Source: Lentisphaeria bacterium (GTDB lineage Bacteria > Verrucomicrobiota > Lentisphaeria > Victivallales > UBA1829). From it: DNA of 35,363 nucleotides. The stretch covers positions 1 to 35,363 of the forward strand of contig JAFXYP010000011.1 of NCBI GenBank assembly GCA_017541665.1, given 5' to 3'. Positions 23,995 to 31,723 of this stretch are shown here, piece by piece; the stretch's first letter is position 1; every line of letters starts with the position of its first letter. The notes below the pieces were generated by a model that saw only the letters and a list, made by a program, of their open reading frames with translations, was not told where the DNA came from and searched no databases. A program made the position numbers and the translations under genes.

Positions 23995-26376
23995 ATGCTT
24001 TTTTGTCCGAAATGCCAGCAGCTTACGCCGACCACGCCGCAGAAACACGACGACGGCACGGTGACGTATCTCTGCAAGAAATGCGGAGACGTCATCCCGC
24101 TTCGCTGCGAACTCCGGCCGGGCGAGGTCGTGGCAGGGTTCGAGATTGAGGAGGAGATCGGACGCGGCGCCATGGGGATCGTGTACCAGGCGAAACAGAC
24201 CAATCTCGACCGGGAAGTGGCGATCAAGATTCTGTCCGACGACAGCGCCAGCGACGAGCTGTATGTGGAACGTTTCTTCCGCGAGGCGAGGGCGGCGGCC
24301 AGCCTGTCGCACCCGAACGTGGTGCAGGCCTACGACGCCGGCGTGACCGACGACGGCATCTATTATTTCGTGATGGAAAAGATCACCGGGGAGAACCTGG
24401 AGCGCGTGCTGAACAACGTCGGCCCGCTGAACATTCCGCAGGCGCTGGACGTCTTCATTTCCGTCGCCAACGCCCTGTCCTACGCCTGGACGCGCAACCA
24501 GCTCAGCCACGGCGACATCAAGCCGGAAAACATCATCATGCGCCTGAACGGGAAGGTGAAGCTCGCCGACTTCGGGCTCGCGCGCCGGGCGAAGGACCCC
24601 GAGCTCGCCGACGAGGACATCCGCGCGACGCCCGCCTATGCCCCGCCGGAGATCATCAACGGCGACAAGGACGTCCCCGGGTTCAAGTCCGACATGTATT
24701 CCTTCGGCGCCACGGCCTACCATATTCTGATCGGGCATGAACCGTTCGTCGGGACGGACCCCATGAAGGTCTGCGCCATGCAGCTTTCCGATATCCAGAC
24801 TCCGCTTCGCGAGCTTAATCCGAATATCCCGAAACGACTCTCCGACCTTGTTGACGCCCTCATGATGAAGAATCCTGCGGACAGGCCCGAAGCATGGAGC
24901 GACGTGGTCGACGAACTGAAGTCGATTCGCCGGGACATCGCGGCGTCCGCCTCCGCGTCCGATGACCCGTCCGAAGAAAAAACGGACGACGGGACAGGCC
25001 GTGTCTCCGCTCCGCCGATGCGAAGGAAGATCCCCGTCGCGGCCGTCGCGGCTGCCGCCGTGCTTCTCCTGGTCGTGATCGCGGTCGTCGTGGCAGTCTC
25101 CCTGCGCTCTGGTGGCGGCGGAAGCGGGAATGTTCCGCCTGTATCCGGCAAGCCGTCCGCTCCCGCGGGTCCGGCGTCCGCTTCGACGGTCAAACCCGGT
25201 TCCACTTCGGTCCGCGACGAGGCGTTCTACCAGGCGAGATGGAAGATGATCCGGGAGGAGTCCAAAGAGTCCGGCCTGGAGCTGAGGCAGGTCGAGAAGT
25301 TTGTCAATGAGGCCGGTGCGAAAGCGCCCGCGGAGGCGGTCCGTGCGCTCGAATCCCTGCGCGCCGCGGAAAACCAGAGCCGTGCGCTGGTCCTTCGGAA
25401 CGAGCTCCTGGACCAGGCGGCGGCGTTCAAACCGGAGGAGGCGAAGGAACTGGATCCCGATTCGCTGAACAAGCTCTGCCTGTCCGTCATGTCGAAACGC
25501 GACGAGCTGAAAAGGCTCGACGATTCCCTGGCCGAACATGTTTTCCTGCCGGAACATCAGAAAGAGGTCGATGCCTATGTGAAACGGCTCGCCGACCTGC
25601 ATCTTGCCGCGTCCCTGGGCGGAGAGATCGCCATCGGGACGAAGACGGAGCCTGTCAAAACGGACCCGGCGGATCCGGCGCCGGAAAAGGATTCCGGCCC
25701 GGTCGTGGCGGAGCCTGTCAAAACGGATCCGGCAGCCTTGGAGCAGGGGCCGATGGATGAAAGCGTCGCCGGAAAGGTGGAGGATTCCAAGCTTTCCCTG
25801 AACTATGTGCTCCTGCTGGACTGCCTGCCGAACACGATCGAGGACGAATCGGAACGCGCCGACGCGCTCAGGATGCTGAACGAGCTTCTGGCGGACAAGG
25901 CTTTCACAGACGAGATCCCGCGGCGAAACTGCCTCGGCATCCGGAAATTCCTGGTCCTGAATCAGCAGTCGCTCCTGCCGTATCTTGTCGCCGACGAATC
26001 CGCCCTGCGCGGCATGAAGCTCTTCCCGCATGCCTATCCGGACAGCATCCTCGACGCCATCTCCGAATCCACATTCCGCCTGAAGGTGCCCGATCAGAAG
26101 GCCAGCATCATCCAGAAAGTCTCCTGGAACAAACTCCGCAGGGACGAGGGGGAGGACCGGATCATCGTCACCCTCATCAACAGCCCGCAGCTCGCGAAGC
26201 TCTCGGAGGAATTCCGCGAGAACCTGTTTGTGCGCGCCATCTTCCTCGGCGTCGATTCCGAGCTTCTCAAGAAGCGTTTCGAACGCGCTTCCGGCCTGTC
26301 CGCCGGGAAAATGGAAGAACTGGGCCGGATCGCCGGTTTCTTCCGGAAGTCCGTGTTCGACGAGGAAGAAGACTGA
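23995..26376 (+). CDS. Membrane Ser/Thr kinase with N-terminal zinc ribbon
   Basis: A 793-residue Hanks-type kinase. Residues 4-30 form a zinc ribbon (C4, C7, C27, C30). The kinase domain (about 49-312) has the Gly loop IGRGAMGIVY, K78 in VAIK, the catalytic loop SHGDIKPENI (D174) and DFG (192-194). The usual HRD Arg is Gly, so it is a non-RD kinase. One membrane helix (about 348-370) leads to a 420-residue outer part that I do not recognise. Within it EPVKTDPA occurs twice, 21 residues apart. The ATG at 23995 has AGGAAG eight bases upstream; an ATG at 23971 lacks a site. FHA proteins 12-20 kb upstream are plausible partners, but this is inference. Confidence 0.9.
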   Translation: MLFCPKCQQLTPTTPQKHDDGTVTYLCKKCGDVIPLRCELRPGEVVAGFEIEEEIGRGAMGIVYQAKQTNLDREVAIKILSDDSASDELYVERFFREARAAASLSHPNVVQAYDAGVTDDGIYYFVMEKITGENLERVLNNVGPLNIPQALDVFISVANALSYAWTRNQLSHGDIKPENIIMRLNGKVKLADFGLARRAKDPELADEDIRATPAYAPPEIINGDKDVPGFKSDMYSFGATAYHILIGHEPFVGTDPMKVCAMQLSDIQTPLRELNPNIPKRLSDLVDALMMKNPADRPEAWSDVVDELKSIRRDIAASASASDDPSEEKTDDGTGRVSAPPMRRKIPVAAVAAAAVLLLVVIAVVVAVSLRSGGGGSGNVPPVSGKPSAPAGPASASTVKPGSTSVRDEAFYQARWKMIREESKESGLELRQVEKFVNEAGAKAPAEAVRALESLRAAENQSRALVLRNELLDQAAAFKPEEAKELDPDSLNKLCLSVMSKRDELKRLDDSLAEHVFLPEHQKEVDAYVKRLADLHLAASLGGEIAIGTKTEPVKTDPADPAPEKDSGPVVAEPVKTDPAALEQGPMDESVAGKVEDSKLSLNYVLLLDCLPNTIEDESERADALRMLNELLADKAFTDEIPRRNCLGIRKFLVLNQQSLLPYLVADESALRGMKLFPHAYPDSILDAISESTFRLKVPDQKASIIQKVSWNKLRRDEGEDRIIVTLINSPQLAKLSEEFRENLFVRAIFLGVDSELLKKRFERASGLSAGKMEELGRIAGFFRKSVFDEEED

Positions 26377-26412
26377 GCGGCATGCTTGTTCCGCCTGTCG
26401 GCCGAGCTCCCG

Positions 26413-26640
26413 TCAGGCGAGCAGGCCGTCGCCGGACTCTTCGAAAATCCGTCGCGAGGTAAAGCCGTCGAACGCGCCCAAATCGGACAGCGCGGCGAAC
26501 AGCTCCGAACCGTCGTCGCCGAAATACAGCGTGACCTGTTCGGCGGAGACGCCCGAAACCGTGACGCTGTTTTCACCGTTCGAGTAGGTCAGCGTTTCCG
26601 CGTTCCAGTTCGTTTCGCCGCCGGAAATGATGTGCGCCAT
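26413..26640 (-). CDS. Small orphan protein, 75 residues
   Basis: Not recognised. The sequence MAHIISGGETNWNAETLTYS leads into alternating beta-like stretches (NSVTVSGV, EQVTLYFGDD) and a helical end, and it lacks a signal peptide. Its start resembles the MAQYDIVKGV opening of the repeat protein at 33738, and SGG turns occur in both, so it may be related or a fragment of such a protein. Support for a real gene comes from an AAGGA site about ten bases before the ATG and a good promoter at 26689-26716. It is convergent with the kinase gene. Confidence 0.65.
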   Translation of the reverse strand: MAHIISGGETNWNAETLTYSNGENSVTVSGVSAEQVTLYFGDDGSELFAALSDLGAFDGFTSRRIFEESGDGLLA

Positions 26641-26688
26641 TTCGAGTTCGTCCTTCGTTGTTTTTGTTCCATACGCTATTGCATCAGT

Positions 26689-26716
26689 AATATAATACGA
26701 TGACCTGAATAATCAA
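26689..26716 (-). promoter_or_regulatory. Promoter of the 75-residue orphan gene
   Basis: Minus-strand TTGATT (26711-26716), 16-base spacer, TATATT (26689-26694), about 50 bases before the ATG. The same hexamers and spacing occur before the YhcG gene. Confidence 0.65.
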
Positions 26717-26800
26717 GAAGCTTTTCCCCTAAAAATACTTATTATTCATGCGGAGGCCGGTCTTTTTCCGCCCTTTTTCAGGCTATTCGTGCGCGCGAAC

Positions 26801-26829
26801 TTGAAATAAATGGGAAGTGATGCTATTTT
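26801..26829 (+). promoter_or_regulatory. Promoter of the shikimate operon
   Basis: TTGAAA (26801-26806), 17-base spacer, TATTTT (26824-26829). The leader is about 65 bases and contains CGCGG-T-CCGCG and a 16-codon reading frame (26855-26905) that ends over the first ATG of the operon. Confidence 0.65.
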
Positions 26830-26901
26830 ATTTGGTATTTTTTCTCAAACGGCAATGACGGGCCGCGGTCCGCGCCCCGCAAAAAAAGGTTTTTCCGCTC
26901 C

Positions 26902-27918
26902 ATGATCATCATCCTGAAAGAGAACGCCGATTCCGTGCAGTTCGATGCACTGAAGGACTGGCTCACCAAACAGAACGTCACTCTGCACATCAGCGAAGGC
27001 ATCCAGCAGACCATCATCGGCCTCATCGGCGACACCTCGCACATCGACATCGACATCATCAAGCAGTTCGATATCGTCGAGGACGTGAAACGCATCCAGG
27101 AACCGTTCAAGAACGCCAACCGGAAGTTCCATCCGCTCGACACGGTCGTCGAGGTTGGGCCGGGCGTGAAGGTCGGCGGCGGGTCGTTCGCGGTCATCGC
27201 GGGACCGTGCTCCGTCGAAAGCGAGGAGCAGATCATCGCCGTCGCGGAGGCCGTGAAGAAGTCCGGGGCGGACATGCTCCGCGGCGGGGCGTTCAAGCCG
27301 CGCACGTCGCCGTACTCCTTCCAGGGGCTCCGCGCGGAAGGCCTGCGCCTGCTGCTCGAGGCGAAGAAAGCCACCGGGCTGCCCATCGTGACCGAACTCA
27401 TGGACCTCTCCCAGCTCGACCTCTTCACCGACGTGGACGTGATCCAGATCGGCGCGCGCAACATGCAGAACTTCGAGCTGCTGAAGCAGATCGGCAAGTG
27501 CGACAAGCCCATCCTCCTGAAGCGCGGACTCGCAAACACCTATCAGGAACTCCTGATGAGCGCGGAGTACATCATGGCGTCCGGCAACCAGAACGTCATC
27601 CTGTGCGAACGCGGCATCCGCACGTTCGAGACCTACACGCGCAACACGCTCGACATCTCCGCCATCCCGGCGCTGAAGACGCTCTCCCATCTGCCCGTGA
27701 TCATCGATCCGAGCCATTCCGCGGGCATCGCGCGCTTCGTTTCGCCGCTCTCGCTCGCGGCGACGGCGGCCGGCGCGGACGGCATCATCGTGGAGGTCCA
27801 CAATAACCCGTCCTGCGCGCTCTGCGATGGCGCACAGTCCATCACGCCTCCCGTCTTCGACGACCTCATGGTCAAGATCCGCCACATCCTGCCCTTCCGC
27901 TGCAAGATCAACGCCTGA
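26902..27918 (+). CDS. aroF: DAHP synthase, type I-beta with ferredoxin-like domain
   Basis: The enzyme joins PEP and erythrose 4-phosphate in the first step of the shikimate pathway. The 338-residue protein has an N-terminal ferredoxin-like regulatory domain (about 1-70) and the catalytic barrel. The barrel has FAVIAGPCSVES, LRGGAFKPRTSPYSFQG, IGARNMQNFELL, PILLKRG and PVIIDPSHSAG. This matches the Thermotoga-type enzyme in layout and length; in that group the N-domain mediates feedback control by Tyr or Phe. The gene heads a three-gene unit. Its ribosome site (AAAGG, 13 bases away) is weak. Confidence 0.95.
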   Translation: MIIILKENADSVQFDALKDWLTKQNVTLHISEGIQQTIIGLIGDTSHIDIDIIKQFDIVEDVKRIQEPFKNANRKFHPLDTVVEVGPGVKVGGGSFAVIAGPCSVESEEQIIAVAEAVKKSGADMLRGGAFKPRTSPYSFQGLRAEGLRLLLEAKKATGLPIVTELMDLSQLDLFTDVDVIQIGARNMQNFELLKQIGKCDKPILLKRGLANTYQELLMSAEYIMASGNQNVILCERGIRTFETYTRNTLDISAIPALKTLSHLPVIIDPSHSAGIARFVSPLSLAATAAGADGIIVEVHNNPSCALCDGAQSITPPVFDDLMVKIRHILPFRCKINA

Positions 27919-27933
27919 GGCCGAGCTGCTTCC

Positions 27934-28767
27934 ATGCCGAACACCCCGGACAATCCGTCTCCGCTCGATGCGCACCGGGCCGAGATCGACGCGGCTGACG
28001 CGACCCTGCTGCCGGCGTTCATCCGCCGCATGGAGGCCGCCGTCCGCATCGCCGACTGCAAGCTCGCCGCGGACATGCCCGTGAGCCGTCCCGGCCGCGA
28101 ACATGTGATCCTCGACCGGATCCGCGCTTCCGTGCCGCCCGAATTCGCGGACGACGCCGTACGCCTCTACCGCACGATCCTCGCGATCAGCTGTTCCCGG
28201 CAGCGCATCCGCATCCTGAACGCCCGGCTCGGCCGCCGCGTCGTGCTCTGCGGCGTGAAGCACTGCGGCAAGACCTGCCTCGGCAACGCGCTCGCGAAGA
28301 CGCTCGGTGTGCCGTTCTTCGACACCGACGCCCTGCTGGAGGCCGACGCGGGCAAACCCGTCCGCGCGCTCTACAAGGAGGTCGGCGAGGCGCGGTTCCG
28401 CGAGCTCGAGGCGGAGACCATCCGCAAGTTCATTGCCGGTGCGCCTGTACCCGCCGTCGTCGCGCTCGGCGGCGGCGTGGTCTCCAACCCGTGCCTCACA
28501 CCCGACGACCTGCACGCGCTCGGGCTTATCGTCTGGATGGACGTCCCCGTCCCCACCGCGTTCGAACGCATGGCGCGCGAAGGGCTCCCGCCGTTCCTGG
28601 CGGACAAGCCCGACCCCTCCGTCGAATTCAACCGCATCTGCGCCGTCCGCCGTCCGGTCTTCCGTGCGGCTGCCGACGCCGTGCTCGAACTGCCCGAAGT
28701 CCTCCCCGTGGAGGAAGCGGTCGACCGTCTCCTCATCGTCCTCGAATCGAAAGTGATCTCCCAATGA
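27934..28767 (+). CDS. Chorismate mutase (AroQ)-shikimate kinase fusion
   Basis: A 277-residue fusion. Residues 10-92 are an AroQ helix bundle (LDAHRAEIDAADATLLPAFI, with R15, R31/R32, K43 and Q90 in the expected places). From about 100 there is a shikimate kinase with P-loop GVKHCGKT (107-114), FFDTD (128-132), GEARFRELE (151-159) and ALGGGVV (177-183). Shikimate kinase makes shikimate 3-phosphate; chorismate mutase turns chorismate into prephenate. The two steps are not adjacent in the pathway. The gene lies between DAHP synthase and chorismate synthase, and its stop overlaps the aroC ATG as ATGA. Confidence 0.9.
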   Translation: MPNTPDNPSPLDAHRAEIDAADATLLPAFIRRMEAAVRIADCKLAADMPVSRPGREHVILDRIRASVPPEFADDAVRLYRTILAISCSRQRIRILNARLGRRVVLCGVKHCGKTCLGNALAKTLGVPFFDTDALLEADAGKPVRALYKEVGEARFRELEAETIRKFIAGAPVPAVVALGGGVVSNPCLTPDDLHALGLIVWMDVPVPTAFERMAREGLPPFLADKPDPSVEFNRICAVRRPVFRAAADAVLELPEVLPVEEAVDRLLIVLESKVISQ

Positions 28768-29825
28768 GCTCCAACACCTTCGGCACCCTGTTCCGCGTCA
28801 CCACCTTCGGCGAATCCCACGGCGCCGCCCTCGGCTGCGTCGTCGACGGCGTCCCCGCCGGGCTTCCGGTTGACCTCGATTTTCTGAAATCCGAACTCGT
28901 GCGCCGCAGGCCCGGCCAGTCCGGCATGACGACCCCGCGGCAGGAGGCCGACGAACCGGAGATCCTGTCCGGCGTGCTGAACGGCGTCGCGACCGGCGCC
29001 CCGCTCGCCATCCTCTTCCGCAACACGAACCAGCACAGCGCCGACTACGATGCCATCGCAAACCTCTTCCGCCCCGGGCATGCCGACTATGCGTGGGAAC
29101 GCAAGTTCGGATTCCGCGACGCACGCGGGGGAGGGCGCACCTCGGGACGCGAGACCGTCGCGCGGGTGGCGGCCGGAGCCATTGCGAAAATGCTCCTCGC
29201 AAAATATGGTGTTAAAGTCCGCGCCTGCACGCTCGAAGTCGCCGGGATCCGGGCGCAGACCGTCGACTGGGACCAGGTCGAACGCAATCCCGTCCGCGCG
29301 CCGGACGCCGAAGCCGCCGCCCGCATGGCGGAAGCGGTCAATGCCGCGCGCGCCGACCACGACAGCGTCGGCGGCGTCATCCTCTGCGAAGCGCTCGGGC
29401 TTCCCGCCGGACTCGGCGAACCCGTTTTCGACAAGCTGGACGCCCTCACCGCGCACGCCATCCTCTCCATCGGCGGTGTGAAGGGGATCGAATTCGGTGC
29501 GGGATTCGGCGCCGCCGCCATGCGCGGCAGCGTCCACAACGACCCGATCCTGCCCGGCGGCAAGTTCGCCTCGAACAACGCGGGCGGCGTGCTCGGCGGC
29601 ATCTCGAACGGCGACGTCTTCACGTTCCGCTGCGCCGTCAAGCCCACGGCGTCCATCGCGCGTCCGCAGCAGACCGTCGACCGCGGCGACGCGCCCGCGG
29701 AGATCTCCACGCCCGGACGGCACGACCCGTGCCTCGCGCCGCGCATGGTCCCGGTCGTCGAAGCCATGACCGCCATTGTCCTCGCCGACCTCCTGCTCCT
29801 CTCGCAGACCAGCCGCCTCGGCTGA
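28764..29825 (+). CDS. aroC: Chorismate synthase AroC
   Basis: AroC forms chorismate from EPSP using reduced FMN. The 353-residue protein shows the family motifs GESHGAALGCVVDGVPAGL, RRRPGQSGMTTPRQE, FRDARGGGRTSGRETVARVA and the late GRHDPCLAPRMVPVVEAM. The ATG is coupled to the fusion gene by a 4-base overlap. It ends the operon; 31 bases of gap separate it from the convergent unknown gene. Confidence 0.96.
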   Translation: MSSNTFGTLFRVTTFGESHGAALGCVVDGVPAGLPVDLDFLKSELVRRRPGQSGMTTPRQEADEPEILSGVLNGVATGAPLAILFRNTNQHSADYDAIANLFRPGHADYAWERKFGFRDARGGGRTSGRETVARVAAGAIAKMLLAKYGVKVRACTLEVAGIRAQTVDWDQVERNPVRAPDAEAAARMAEAVNAARADHDSVGGVILCEALGLPAGLGEPVFDKLDALTAHAILSIGGVKGIEFGAGFGAAAMRGSVHNDPILPGGKFASNNAGGVLGGISNGDVFTFRCAVKPTASIARPQQTVDRGDAPAEISTPGRHDPCLAPRMVPVVEAMTAIVLADLLLLSQTSRLG

Positions 29826-29856
29826 ACCGAAGAGTCGACGCCCCGTCTGTCTCCGT

Positions 29857-30360
29857 TTATTGATCGCGTTTTATCTCGGACTCGATCATCTGAAGCACCT
29901 CGGCGATCGTGTTCTCGGGGGAGATCAAAGACGTGTCAACGAGCGGGATGTCGCTTCCGACGACAAGGAATTGTTTTAATCTGGCCCAGGCGCTTTTCTT
30001 TTCCCGTTCTCTGGGGGAGAGAATATAAAACAGGTCGTTTACAGTATCCGTGTCGGCATTGAACGAGTCATAACGAATGCCTTCGAGAGGTGCCAACGCC
30101 AAAAAAGAGTCGGTCGGAAGGAACATGGTATTGGGCCAGCCGTTGTTGCCCCGAATGCATTCCAGAATTTCATGTGTCTCCTGTCCTGAATAATGCAAGG
30201 AATGCCACATCGTTTCTATCTCATTCTTGAAAGAAACTCGCGACAACAATTTCCGCCTGACCATTTTTCTAAACTTACAGTTCGCACCGAAGAAAGGAAC
30301 GGTGGAAAAAAAGCCGAAAGTGCTTTTGGGAGGGAAAACGATTCGTTTCATTTGAGTCAA
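29857..30360 (-). CDS. Unknown protein in AT-richer island
   Basis: A 167-residue frame with no recognised motif. It begins basic and aromatic (residues 5-40) and becomes acidic at the end. The first codon is TTG (30358-30360), which has AAGGA ten bases upstream; an ATG three codons later is the alternative. Base use is clearly more AT-rich than in the neighbouring aro genes and matches the YhcG gene, which lies 50 bases upstream on the same strand. It may be co-transcribed with, and have arrived with, the nuclease. It could also be a remnant of a longer gene. Confidence 0.55.
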   Translation of the reverse strand: MTQMKRIVFPPKSTFGFFSTVPFFGANCKFRKMVRRKLLSRVSFKNEIETMWHSLHYSGQETHEILECIRGNNGWPNTMFLPTDSFLALAPLEGIRYDSFNADTDTVNDLFYILSPREREKKSAWARLKQFLVVGSDIPLVDTSLISPENTIAEVLQMIESEIKRDQ

Positions 30361-30410
30361 AAGCTTTTTGTCCTTGGCTGTATCAGATGAATATAGTCCA
30401 GGTCTCCTCG

Positions 30411-31460
30411 TTATCGTTGCGTTTCGGTGCCTTCCGATTCCCTTGCATCCAGAAGTTTCCGTTCGCGCTCGATTTCCTTTTTCAATTCATCCTCGCTGGG
30501 AAGATAGAGCAGATATTTGGATGCAAAAAGTTGCTTGTTTTCATGGAGAATGGAATACTTGACGATTGCCTCGTTGCGATTGGAGCACAATACGATACCC
30601 AAAGTGGGGTTATCGTCTTCTTTGCGGTATTGCTCCTCGTACAAACGGATGTATCCATCCATCTGTCCGATATCCTGATATGTGAGTTCTCCCAATTTCA
30701 GGTCTATCAGGACATAGCATTTCAGCAGGCAGTTGTAGAAGACAAGGTCAATGTAAAAATCCTGATCGTCAAAGCGAATACGCTTCTGACGGGCGACAAA
30801 GCAGAATCCTTTTCCAAGTTCAAGCAGGAAGGACTGCAGATTGTTGATCAGCCCTTCTTCGATATCCTTTTCGTGGAGATTGGGATAATCTTTCAGGTCA
30901 AGGAATTCTAAAACATAGGGATTGCGAATAATGCTTTCAGGTTCCAGTTTGGCAAGAGCGATGTTTTCTTTCGCATCGGTCTTGGTGGACTGTTTGTCCG
31001 CGGAGAGCAGCATGCGATCGTAGTACAGCACGGAAATCTGCCGTTCCAACTCTCTGCTCGACCAGTTTTCGGCAACCGCTTCGTTCATATACCAGTCGCG
31101 GGCATCCAGGTTTTCAACACGGAGTAAAAGACGGTAATGGGTCCAACTCAATTCGTGACGCAGTGCGTCACATTTTGGAAATGCCTGATAGAAGAGTCTC
31201 ATGTATCGAAGATTGCTGGCATCAAATCCCTTCCCGAAATCCGCGGTCAGCCGTTCCGCCAACTCCGCCAAGACTCTCTTGCCGTATTCAGCGCGAACTT
31301 CCCCTTTTTGCTCATCTTCCACGATGAGGCGGCCGATTTGCCAATAGGCCTGCACCATTGCGAAATTAACCGCCTTGTATGCGCTCTGCCGTGCCGTTTC
31401 CAGCACTTGCCGGATGGCGCCGTACAGATTTGAGTTGAAGTGATTCAGTCTGTTGTCCAT
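30411..31460 (-). CDS. YhcG-family (DUF1016) PD-(D/E)XK nuclease
   Basis: A 349-residue protein. The DUF1016 N-domain (about 10-150) includes YWQIGRLIVEDEQKG, SNLRYMRLFYQAFP and LSWTHYRLLLRV. The C-terminal nuclease domain includes FYIDLVFYNCLLKCYVLIDL with D238 and the D253-x-K255 pair, and TYQDIGQMDGYI. YhcG proteins are predicted nucleases often found in variable genome regions and beside restriction or defence genes. Here it sits in an AT-richer segment with its own promoter, which suggests horizontal gain. No methylase or restriction subunit accompanies it. Confidence 0.92.
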   Translation of the reverse strand: MDNRLNHFNSNLYGAIRQVLETARQSAYKAVNFAMVQAYWQIGRLIVEDEQKGEVRAEYGKRVLAELAERLTADFGKGFDASNLRYMRLFYQAFPKCDALRHELSWTHYRLLLRVENLDARDWYMNEAVAENWSSRELERQISVLYYDRMLLSADKQSTKTDAKENIALAKLEPESIIRNPYVLEFLDLKDYPNLHEKDIEEGLINNLQSFLLELGKGFCFVARQKRIRFDDQDFYIDLVFYNCLLKCYVLIDLKLGELTYQDIGQMDGYIRLYEEQYRKEDDNPTLGIVLCSNRNEAIVKYSILHENKQLFASKYLLYLPSEDELKKEIERERKLLDARESEGTETQR

Positions 31461-31559
31461 GCTTTACCTCACGTTATTCTTCGCTGTTCTCCGATGTTTG
31501 CATATTGAATGCAGAGAAAGTGTCCCTCGCGAATCAGCGTGTCTCAGTATTCCGGAAGT

Positions 31560-31587
31560 AATATAGCAGAGAACACTTCGAAATCAA
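31560..31587 (-). promoter_or_regulatory. Promoter of the YhcG gene
   Basis: Minus-strand TTGATT (31582-31587), 16-base spacer, TATATT (31560-31565), giving a leader of roughly 95 bases. Confidence 0.65.
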
Positions 31588-31617
31588 ATCCGTTTCCTTT
31601 TTTCTGCACAAAAGAAT

Positions 31618-31645
31618 CCCCGGTCCGCCGTGAAGCGAGCCGGGG
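31618..31645 (-). terminator. Second hairpin after the esterase gene
   Basis: CCCCGG (31618-31623) pairs with CCGGGG (31640-31645), followed on the minus strand by ATTCTTTTG. It lies behind the stronger stem at 31674-31708 and may act as a back-up terminator. Confidence 0.35.
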
Positions 31646-31669
31646 AAATCTGTATTGAGAAAACCTGAG

Positions 31670-31708
31670 AAAACCGCCGCGGGAAACCAATGATGTCGCG
31701 CGCGGCGG
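31670..31708 (-). terminator. Terminator of the esterase gene
   Basis: An 8-bp GC stem, CCGCCGCG (31674-31681) with CGCGGCGG (31701-31708), a 19-base loop and then TTTTCTC on the minus strand, 16 bases after the stop codon. Confidence 0.55.
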
Positions 31709-31723
31709 AGAGTTCGGAGACTC

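Noticed and set aside
23917-26031. A 704-residue minus-strand frame
   Set aside because: It is antisense to the kinase gene, whose motifs and promoter are clear.
26845-28764. A 639-residue minus-strand frame
   Set aside because: It is antisense to DAHP synthase and the mutase-kinase fusion. It has no start signals.
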